Assembly: GCA_027068615.1 (NCBI GenBank)
Contig: JAMOQV010000262.1
Coordinates: 1-14,589, forward strand
From: Helicobacteraceae bacterium
Lineage (GTDB): Bacteria > Campylobacterota > Campylobacteria > Campylobacterales > Sulfurimonadaceae
DNA length: 14,589 nt
Reading direction: 5' to 3'
A program made the position numbers and the translations under genes. Of this stretch, positions 7,992 through 13,118 are shown in pieces (the first letter of the stretch is position 1; each line of letters opens with the position of its first letter). The notes under the pieces were generated by a model that saw only the letters and a list, made by a program, of their open reading frames with translations, ran no database searches and was not told the origin of the DNA.

Positions 7992-8666
7992 TTAGTTTAT
8001 CTCTTTTGGAAAACAAAATCTATAACCACGACGACGAACAGTTTCGATAGTAGTTATCTCTAATGGTTTATCCATTTTTTGACGAATCTGATTGATAGCA
8101 ACTTCGATTACATTTGGAGTAACAAGTTCTGGTTCTTCCCAGATAGCATCTAAAAGTTGTTCTTTTGAAACGATTTGGTCACGGTGACGAGCAAGGTGAG
8201 TAAGAACTTCAAAAGGTTTACCTTTTAATTCTATCTCTTTTTCTTTGTAAGTGATTTGTTCCTCTTCAGGATTTATGATAAGGTCTTCTATCTCTATGAT
8301 ATTACTACCACCAAATCTTAAACGAGCTTCGATACGAGCTACAAGTACATCAAAGTCAAAAGGTTTTCTGATATAATCATCTGCACCAGCTCTTAGTGCT
8401 TCTATCTCACTATCGTTATCATCTCTAGCTGAAAGTACAACTACGGCAGTTTTTGGAGTATTTGATTTTATATCTCCGATAATATCAACAGAGTTTCCAT
8501 CTGGAAGCATCCAGTCCATAAGTACTAAATCGTAGTTACGAATATCTAAATAATATTCACCATCTTTAAGTGTTTCAACAACATCACTTTGGTAACCAAA
8601 CTCTTTTAGTCCCTCAGCAAGCATTTTATTTAGAGTAACTTCGTCTTCAATAATTAATATACGCAT
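7992..8666 (-). CDS. OmpR-family response regulator, CosR/HsrA-like, with intact phosphoacceptor
   Basis: The 224-residue protein has an N-terminal receiver and a C-terminal winged-helix DNA-binding domain. The DNA-binding part (for example ELKGKPFEVLTHLARHRDQI, VTPNVIEVAINQIRQKMD and ETVRRRGYRFCFPK) is, from memory, almost identical to Helicobacter HsrA (HP1043) and Campylobacter CosR (Cj0355c), which are essential regulators of homeostasis and oxidative stress. Those lack a phosphorylatable Asp. Here the receiver is canonical: acidic Glu7/Asp8, Asp51 in LVLMDWMLPDG, Ser79 and Lys101. The histidine kinase gene follows directly. The ATG at 8666 has AGGA upstream, with a -10 at 8704-8699. Confidence 0.9.
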   Translation of the reverse strand: MRILIIEDEVTLNKMLAEGLKEFGYQSDVVETLKDGEYYLDIRNYDLVLMDWMLPDGNSVDIIGDIKSNTPKTAVVVLSARDDNDSEIEALRAGADDYIRKPFDFDVLVARIEARLRFGGSNIIEIEDLIINPEEEQITYKEKEIELKGKPFEVLTHLARHRDQIVSKEQLLDAIWEEPELVTPNVIEVAINQIRQKMDKPLEITTIETVRRRGYRFCFPKEIN

Positions 8667-8698
8667 CTATTTATTTCCTATAATGAAATTTTTTGAGA

Positions 8699-8704
8699 AT
8701 TGTA
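8699..8704 (-). promoter_or_regulatory. -10 box of the response-regulator promoter
   Basis: TACAAT on the minus strand, in the context ATGATACAAT, lies about 33 bases upstream of the ATG at 8666 and would give a leader of roughly 26 bases. The position of a -35 element (about 8727-8722, TTTAAA) falls in the downstream copy of the 22-bp direct repeat at 8718-8761. Confidence 0.45.
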
Positions 8705-8717
8705 TCATAATTTTAGG

Positions 8718-8761
8718 TAACTTTAAAGTAAAATTCAATTTTCTTTAATAAAAAATTCAAT
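8718..8761 (-). repeat. Two 22-bp direct repeats upstream of the response-regulator gene (possible operator)
   Basis: On the minus strand, 8761-8740 and 8739-8718 are adjacent 22-base units matching at 17 of 22 positions. Each begins ATTGAATTTT and carries TTAAAG nine to ten bases later. A 22-base period is about two turns of the helix, suited to two dimers on one face. The proximal unit covers the -35 position, so autoregulation by the encoded protein is a natural guess. AT-rich sequence makes chance similarity possible. Confidence 0.4.
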
Positions 8762-8774
8762 CCTACTTAAGAAA

Positions 8775-9095
8775 CTATTTGTATTTAGCACTTACACTCA
8801 CTTTACAATCGGCTAAAATAGAGGGTTTTGTAAGTTTTATATCTAATTCTTCTATAAGAGAAAATTTTTTCAATAAAATTTCTTGTAATCCATCTAAAGC
8901 ATCCTCAATAAGAAGATATTTACTATTTTTCATATTTTCTTTAACAATATCAACAACTTGAGCATAGTTTATAAACTCATCTTTATAGCTATATGATATG
9001 CTCAAATTTATGATTATATCTTGAGGTGTAACTCTTTCAAAATCTAAAATCCCAATAATGCATTGGAATTTTAAATCTTCAACATATATAGTCAT
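8775..9095 (-). CDS. folB: Dihydroneopterin aldolase family protein (FolB-like)
   Basis: The 106-residue protein has the T-fold of FolB, which converts 7,8-dihydroneopterin to 6-hydroxymethyl-dihydropterin and glycolaldehyde in folate synthesis. It shows the N-terminal IIGILDFERVTPQ with the conserved Glu20, the NYAQVVDIVKE segment with Tyr44, and LTKPSIL with the conserved Lys90. Spacing of these residues matches the family, though the protein is a little shorter than the usual 115-120. Its ATG overlaps the plsY stop in TAATG at 9093-9097, so translation is coupled to plsY. A related 7,8-dihydroneopterin epimerase or divergent role cannot be excluded. Confidence 0.85.
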   Translation of the reverse strand: MTIYVEDLKFQCIIGILDFERVTPQDIIINLSISYSYKDEFINYAQVVDIVKENMKNSKYLLIEDALDGLQEILLKKFSLIEELDIKLTKPSILADCKVSVSAKYK

Positions 9096-9709
9096 TATAC
9101 AACTCTTTTTTCTTCACCTTTTATAAGACGAACTATATTTGGTATATGTTTATAAAAAAGGATAAAAACTATGATGACAACGGGTGCATGTGCCATTTCT
9201 GGGTGGATGATAAAGCTAGAGATTAAAAGTGCTAAAACACCACTTAGAGATGAAACAGAAGATATCTTTATAGTCTTTGCACCAATTGCCCAAACTATAA
9301 GGGCGATGATTGTTTCATATGGTAGCATAAAAGCCATTACACCCATACCAGTAGCGATGCCCTTACCACCTTCAAGTCCAAGAAAAGGTGAATAACAATG
9401 ACCAATAACAGCTAAAACAGCGATGCCCCAAAGTGTAGATTCACTAACTCCAAAAAGGTACGCAAGTGCAAGTACAAAAAGTCCTTTAAGTGCATCTAGA
9501 GCTAAAGTAGCTCCACCTAGTTTTTTAGCTAGAGCAGGGTCTTTTTCTTTTACAACTCTTAAAACATTTGTAGCACCGATGCTTCCACTACCACTAGACT
9601 TTACATCTACTCCAGCAAACTTTTTTGCTAAAATTACACCAAAAGGGATACCACCAACTAAGTAAGCTAATATAAAAAATTGAACATTAGTGTTTAATAA
9701 AAAATCCAT
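9095..9709 (-). CDS. plsY: Acyl-phosphate:glycerol-3-phosphate acyltransferase PlsY
   Basis: The 204-residue integral membrane enzyme transfers an acyl group from acyl-phosphate to glycerol-3-phosphate, the first step of phospholipid synthesis. Three conserved loops are visible: GGIPFG with SGSGSIGATNVLR (39-51), GHCYSPFLGLEGGKGIATG (103-121), and HIPNIVRLIKGEE (188-200). Hydrophobic helices fill the rest in the usual five-span pattern. The usual Asn of the first loop (SGNxGATN) reads SGSIGATN here. The ATG at 9709 has AGGAT upstream. It leads a coupled pair with folB and diverges from nadA. Confidence 0.95.
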   Translation of the reverse strand: MDFLLNTNVQFFILAYLVGGIPFGVILAKKFAGVDVKSSGSGSIGATNVLRVVKEKDPALAKKLGGATLALDALKGLFVLALAYLFGVSESTLWGIAVLAVIGHCYSPFLGLEGGKGIATGMGVMAFMLPYETIIALIVWAIGAKTIKISSVSSLSGVLALLISSFIIHPEMAHAPVVIIVFILFYKHIPNIVRLIKGEEKRVV

Positions 9710-9753
9710 AAAAATCCTATAAAAATTAAGTAGGTAATTTTATCTTTTGTATA

Positions 9754-9759
9754 ATTATA
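9754..9759 (-). promoter_or_regulatory. -10 candidate for plsY
   Basis: TATAAT on the minus strand lies 45 bases upstream of the plsY ATG in the 100-base plsY/nadA divergent gap. No clear -35 is visible, and the region is so AT-rich that a shifted box (TATACA, a few bases on) is equally possible. Confidence 0.35.
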
Positions 9760-9773
9760 ATCATATAAAAATT

Positions 9774-9782
9774 TGCTATAAT
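9774..9782 (+). promoter_or_regulatory. Extended -10 promoter of nadA-nadC
   Basis: TGCTATAAT, preceded by T, is a near-ideal extended -10. The expected start of transcription is about 9789, giving a leader of about 20 bases that contains the AAAGGA ribosome binding site at 9797-9802. Confidence 0.55.
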
Positions 9783-9809
9783 TACATAATTTTATAAAAG
9801 GACATACCT

Positions 9810-10808
9810 TTGCAGTTTACAAATGAAGAGTTAAAAACTAAGATACAAGAGTTAAAAGATAAACTTAGTGTAACAGTGGTTGCTCATTTCTATCAAAGGG
9901 ATGAGGTATTTGAAATTGGTGATATAACAGGTGATTCACTAGAACTTGCTACTCGTACAAGAGATGATGATGCAGAGTTTGTACTTTTTTGTGGTGTTGG
10001 ATTTATGGGGCAAAGTGTAAAAGTTCTAAGTCCAAACAAAAGGGTAGTGATGCCAAAGATAGCTTGTTGTGCTATGGCAAGTATGATAGATGGTATGCAG
10101 TATGACAACACTGTAAAAGCGATGAATAAAGCAGGTATATCAAATGAAAATATCCTACCTATCACATATATAAACTCAGATGCAGAGGTAAAAGCAAAAG
10201 TTGGTGAGATGGGTGGACTTGTTTGTACTAGTTCAAATGCTAAAAAAATCATCACAACAGCACTAAAAGAGGGTAAAAAAATCCTTTTTGTACCAGATAG
10301 ATGTTTAGGTCAAAATATAGCAAATGAGATGGGATTAAAATCGTGTGTAGTTGGAGATGGTAGCGATATGAATGAAGCAGATATCATCTGTTATGATGGT
10401 TTTTGTTCAGTGCATCAACTTTTTAGTGTAGAAGATATAGAGTTTTTTAGAAAAAAATATCCTGATATTTTGATAGCAGTACACCCTGAATGTGACCCAG
10501 CTATATGTGATAAGGCTGATTTTGTTGGTTCAACTTCACAACTTATAAAGTATATAAAAGAGCTAGATTCAGAGCAAAAAGTAGCAGTTGGAACAGAGTT
10601 CAATATGGTAAATCGTCTTAGACCTAAAAATACTTATGTACTAAGTTCAACAAAACCAGAGTGTCCAACTATGAATGAGACAACTCTAAAAGATGTTTAT
10701 GAAACTCTAAAAGCGATAGATGAGGGACAACCAATCAACGAGATACAAGTTGATGAAAATACTCAAAAGTGGGCAAAAATAGCACTTGAAAGAATGATGG
10801 CACTATAA
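9810..10808 (+). CDS. nadA: Quinolinate synthase NadA (TTG start)
   Basis: The 332-residue [4Fe-4S] enzyme condenses iminoaspartate with dihydroxyacetone phosphate to quinolinate in NAD synthesis. It shows the N-terminal VVAHFYQRDEVFEIGDITGDSLELA, FCGVGFMGQSVKVLSP, the cluster Cys positions Cys87 (in CCAMASM), Cys199 (in DGFCSVHQ) and Cys285 (in KPECPTMNETTL), and HPECDP. The start is a TTG at 9810 with AAAGGA seven bases upstream; no in-frame ATG exists near it and the length suits the family. Its stop overlaps the nadC start. The iminoaspartate source (NadB or an aspartate dehydrogenase) is not in the window. Confidence 0.97.
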   Translation: MQFTNEELKTKIQELKDKLSVTVVAHFYQRDEVFEIGDITGDSLELATRTRDDDAEFVLFCGVGFMGQSVKVLSPNKRVVMPKIACCAMASMIDGMQYDNTVKAMNKAGISNENILPITYINSDAEVKAKVGEMGGLVCTSSNAKKIITTALKEGKKILFVPDRCLGQNIANEMGLKSCVVGDGSDMNEADIICYDGFCSVHQLFSVEDIEFFRKKYPDILIAVHPECDPAICDKADFVGSTSQLIKYIKELDSEQKVAVGTEFNMVNRLRPKNTYVLSSTKPECPTMNETTLKDVYETLKAIDEGQPINEIQVDENTQKWAKIALERMMAL

Positions 10809-11623
10809 TGATAGAACAGTTTGTAAAAGATACATTGGCAGAAGATGTTGGTCGTGGGGATTTGTATGCTTTAGTAGAGCCTAGTGTTGAGACAAAAGCA
10901 GATATCATAGCTAAAAGTGATGGTGTTGTAGCTGGTGTCAAATACATAGATGCACTTGCAAAGTTAGAAAACTTTGAGGTTATCTGGGGTAAAGAAGATG
11001 GTGAGAGTTTTGAAGTAGGTGATATTATCGCCATTGTAAAAGGGGATTCTCATACTGTTTTAAAGATAGAGAGAACACTTTTAAATATGCTTCTTCATGC
11101 AAGTTCGATAGCAACACTTACTAACAAATATGTAAAGATTATAAAACCTTATGGTGTAAAACTACTAGATACTAGAAAAACAAGACCAATGTTAAGAAAG
11201 TTTGAGAAGTATGCTACTAGATGTGGTGGTGCAGTAAATCATAGAATGGGCTTAGATGATAGTCTTATGATAAAAGATACCCACTACAAAACTATAAAAG
11301 ATTTAAAATCTTATATAGAAAAAGCAAGATTACAAATCCCTTTTACTTCAAAGATAGAGGTTGAAGCTGAAACATTTGAGATAGCAAAAGAAGCATTTGA
11401 AGCTGGTGCAGATATAGTTATGTGTGACAATATGACACCATCTCAAATAGCAGAGATTGTAAAGTATAGAGATGAAAACTATCCTCATGTATTATTAGAA
11501 GCTAGTGGAAATATCTCACTTGAGACGATAGAGAGTTATGCAAAAAGTGGAGTTGATGCGATAAGCAGTGGCTCACTAATCCATCAAGCAAATTGGATTG
11601 ATTTGTCAATGAAAATGTCATAA
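10808..11623 (+). CDS. nadC: Nicotinate-nucleotide pyrophosphorylase (carboxylating) NadC
   Basis: The 271-residue enzyme converts quinolinate and PRPP to nicotinate mononucleotide, CO2 and pyrophosphate, the step after NadA. Signatures: EDVGRGD near the N-terminus, IERTLLNMLLHASSIAT (87-103), LLDTRKTRPMLRKFEKYA (119-136), GGAVNHRMGLDDSLMIKDTH (140-159), IEVEAET, and the C-terminal EASGNI and SSGSLIH. The ATG shares its A with the last base of the nadA stop (TAATG at 10806-10810), so the pair is translationally coupled. Length is normal and the C-terminus looks complete. Its stop codon (11621-11623) forms the first three bases of the tandem repeat array before flhB. Confidence 0.97.
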   Translation: MIEQFVKDTLAEDVGRGDLYALVEPSVETKADIIAKSDGVVAGVKYIDALAKLENFEVIWGKEDGESFEVGDIIAIVKGDSHTVLKIERTLLNMLLHASSIATLTNKYVKIIKPYGVKLLDTRKTRPMLRKFEKYATRCGGAVNHRMGLDDSLMIKDTHYKTIKDLKSYIEKARLQIPFTSKIEVEAETFEIAKEAFEAGADIVMCDNMTPSQIAEIVKYRDENYPHVLLEASGNISLETIESYAKSGVDAISSGSLIHQANWIDLSMKMS

Positions 11624-11708
11624 AATTTTTTCAAAATTTTATGGTTTCTTCTAGGAGATATTAATGGCAGATGATGCTGAAAAAACAGAAGTCCATTTTT
11701 TTTTGAAC

Positions 11709-11732
11709 GAAAAAGGAACTAGTCCCTTTTTC
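11709..11732 (+). terminator. Terminator-like near-palindrome, repeat copy 1
   Basis: A 24-bp palindrome with one mismatched pair: arms GAAAAAGG and CCTTTTTC around a GGxACTAGTxCC core. The A-run before and T-run after the GC part suit a weak bidirectional intrinsic terminator. It could stop nadA-nadC transcripts ahead of flhB. The GC stem is short, so activity is uncertain. Confidence 0.4.
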
Positions 11733-11737
11733 TACGC

Positions 11738-11743
11738 TAAAAT
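11738..11743 (+). promoter_or_regulatory. -10-like box in repeat copy 1
   Basis: GC-TAAAAT resembles the GC-TATAAT boxes elsewhere in this window. It follows the terminator-like palindrome and precedes the copied flhB leader in copy 2. A second possibility a few bases on is TATGAT (11747-11752). Confidence 0.3.
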
Positions 11744-11848
11744 CGCTATGATTACTAAAGTAAAATTTTTTCAAAATTTTATGGTTTCTTCTAGGAGATA
11801 TTAATGGCAGATGATGCTGAAAAAACAGAAGTCCATTTTTTTTTGAAC

Positions 11849-11872
11849 GAAAAAGGAACTAGTCCCTTTTTC
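11849..11872 (+). terminator. Terminator-like near-palindrome, repeat copy 2
   Basis: Exact copy of the 24-bp palindrome at 11709-11732. Two in series would act additively on read-through from nadC if they terminate at all. Confidence 0.4.
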
Positions 11873-11877
11873 TACGC

Positions 11878-11883
11878 TAAAAT
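11878..11883 (+). promoter_or_regulatory. -10-like box in repeat copy 2, nearest to flhB
   Basis: TAAAAT preceded by GC, 61 bases before the end of the flhB leader. If it is the flhB promoter, the transcript would start about 11890 and carry a leader of about 54 bases. No flagellar sigma28 or sigma54 (GG-N10-GC) element is evident here. Confidence 0.3.
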
Positions 11884-11932
11884 CGCTATGATTACTAAAG
11901 TAAAATTTTTTCAAAATTTTATGGTTTCTTCT

Positions 11933-11938
11933 AGGAGA
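11933..11938 (+). promoter_or_regulatory. Ribosome binding site of flhB
   Basis: AGGAGA, five bases before the ATG at 11944, is one of the strongest Shine-Dalgarno sequences in the window and fixes the flhB start. The same site precedes the two copied starts at 11664 and 11804. Confidence 0.8.
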
Positions 11939-11943
11939 TATTA

Positions 11944-12996
11944 ATGGCAGATGATGCTGAAAAAACAGAAGAACCCACCCCCAAGAAGATAGAGGATGCC
12001 CGAAAAGAGGGTAATGTTCCTAAGTCTCAAGATACATCAGGTGCTATAACTCTTTTTGTAGCAATTTTAACTTTTTTGATGCTATTACCTTTTATGGGTG
12101 AGCATATCCGTATCCTTTTTAGATACTACTTTTCACTTACTGGTACACATTTAGATAAACTTTTTGCTATAGATATAGCTATAGTTACTGTTCGTGAATT
12201 TCTTCTAATTATAATGCCTTTAGCTGTAGCTGTAGCTGTAGCTGGTATAGTTGCTGCTATGGCACAATTTGGTTTTTTATTTACACTTAAGGCAATAGAG
12301 CCAAAGTTTAGTAAGCTTAACCCTATAGCTGGGATTAAAAATGTTATATCTATAAAAAAGGTTATAGAGGGTATTAAGATTACTTTTAAAGCTTTTACAA
12401 CTTTGGGTGTTGGATTTATAATCTTTTTTTATTTTTTAGAGGAGTTACCAAAGGTTGAGTTATTTGGTTTAGGTGATCAGATAGCATGGCTTAAAGATAA
12501 AGCTATAGTTATAGCTTTTACTATGTTACTTATAACTTTTGTTTTTGCTATGATTGATTTAGTTATAGTTAGAAAACAGTATTTTGATGGATTGAAAATG
12601 TCTCAACAAGAGATAAAAGATGAGATGAAAAATATGGAGGGGGATCCTCTTATAAAAAGTAAAATTCGTCAAAAACAGATGGAGATGAGTTCTAAAAGGA
12701 TGTTGGCAGAAGTTCCAGATGCAGATGTGGTTATAACCAATCCAACCCATTATGCTGTTGCTATAAAGTATGATAGTGAAAAATCAAGAGCCCCAGTTGT
12801 TGTAGCTAAAGGTATGGATAATATAGCTCAAAAGATAAAGTCAATAGCAAGAGAGAATCATGTTCAAGTTGTTCAAAATCCACCACTTGCAAGAAGTTTA
12901 TATGCTGAGGTTGAAGTTGAACATCCAATACCTGAGAGTTTATTTACAGCAGTTGCTGAGGTTTTAGCCTATGTATATAAAGCAAATAGAAAATAA
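11944..12996 (+). CDS. flhB: Flagellar type III export switch protein FlhB
   Basis: The 350-residue protein is the substrate-specificity switch of the flagellar export apparatus. The N-terminus KTEEPTPKKIEDARKEGNVP (7-26) is typical of FlhB. Four membrane helices lie at about 32-52, 83-108, 147-166 and 186-209, with the conserved FSKLNPIAGIKN loop at 122-133. A cytoplasmic domain follows, with the self-cleaving motif N266-P267-T268-H269 between the FlhB-CN and CC parts. Length and motifs are complete, so the array upstream has not damaged the gene. A short GC-rich stretch covers codons 10-22, unlike the rest of the gene. A terminator follows at 13080. No other flagellar gene is adjacent. Confidence 0.97.
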   Translation: MADDAEKTEEPTPKKIEDARKEGNVPKSQDTSGAITLFVAILTFLMLLPFMGEHIRILFRYYFSLTGTHLDKLFAIDIAIVTVREFLLIIMPLAVAVAVAGIVAAMAQFGFLFTLKAIEPKFSKLNPIAGIKNVISIKKVIEGIKITFKAFTTLGVGFIIFFYFLEELPKVELFGLGDQIAWLKDKAIVIAFTMLLITFVFAMIDLVIVRKQYFDGLKMSQQEIKDEMKNMEGDPLIKSKIRQKQMEMSSKRMLAEVPDADVVITNPTHYAVAIKYDSEKSRAPVVVAKGMDNIAQKIKSIARENHVQVVQNPPLARSLYAEVEVEHPIPESLFTAVAEVLAYVYKANRK

Positions 12997-13079
12997 TATA
13001 TTAAAGAAATTTCAATGCCAGTTTTACCAACTTCTACGGCAAAAACTCCACAATCAAACCTTAACTAAGATTTTCATAC

Positions 13080-13116
13080 ATAAAGAAGCTATATCATAGC
13101 TTCTTTATAAATTTTT
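13080..13116 (+). terminator. Intrinsic terminator after flhB
   Basis: Arms at 13080-13092 and 13096-13108 are exact complements (13 bp, core AAGAAGCTAT) with a three-base loop ATC, followed by a T-run at 13112-13116. It stops flhB transcripts before the convergent hslU gene. On the minus strand the trailing bases are less T-rich, so termination of hslU there would be weaker. Confidence 0.75.
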
Positions 13117-13118
13117 AC

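Larger units (their letters stand above)
11664..11804 (+). pseudogene. Truncated flhB start copy 1, 46-codon ORF
   Basis: This ORF begins with the flhB ribosome binding site, ATG and first nine codons (MADDAEKTE), then leaves the flhB sequence and reads VHFFLNEKGTSPFFYAKIA and on through part B and the next leader to RRY and a TAA. Its stop overlaps the ATG of the next copy (TAATG at 11802-11806). It may be translated, since it has the same AGGAGA as flhB, but the product looks like accidental read-out of repeat DNA and not a protein with a fold. Confidence 0.5.
11804..11944 (+). pseudogene. Truncated flhB start copy 2, 46-codon ORF
   Basis: Identical in sequence to the 46-codon ORF at 11664-11804. 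Its TAA shares its last base with the A of the true flhB ATG (TAATG at 11942-11946). If ribosomes translate it, termination would deliver them directly onto the flhB start, in addition to initiation from the flhB Shine-Dalgarno sequence. Confidence 0.5.
11621..11971 (+). repeat. Perfect tandem array: 140-bp unit x2 plus 71 bp, containing flhB start copies
   Basis: Bases 11621-11760 and 11761-11900 are identical over all 140 positions, and 11901-11971 repeats the first 71. Each unit is part A (71 bp: an AT palindrome with 9-base arms and a three-base loop, AGGAGA, the flhB ATG and nine codons) and part B (69 bp: T-run, 24-bp near-palindrome, -10-like box). The array is A-B-A-B-A, and only the last A continues into real flhB. 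It fills the whole 320-base gap between nadC and flhB; no tRNA or other gene is visible. Perfect identity means a recent event or an assembly artefact. B is not derived from either visible flank. Confidence 0.95.

Noticed and set aside
9171..9665. Plus-strand open frames opposite plsY
   Set aside because: They are antisense shadows of a clearly conserved gene, without ribosome binding sites or recognisable products.
11621..11971. CRISPR array
   Set aside because: Repeats are 71 and 69 bp, the intervening segments are identical to each other and not unique spacers, and the units contain flhB coding sequence. No cas genes are near.
12559..12750. 63-codon minus-strand frame inside flhB
   Set aside because: Antisense to the conserved NPTH region; no initiation signal.
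13015..13068. 17-codon ORF (MPVLPTSTAKTPQSNLN) between flhB and its terminator
   Set aside because: Only a weak AAAGAAA precedes it and I recognise no family; kept out of the gene list, though it would be on the flhB transcript.
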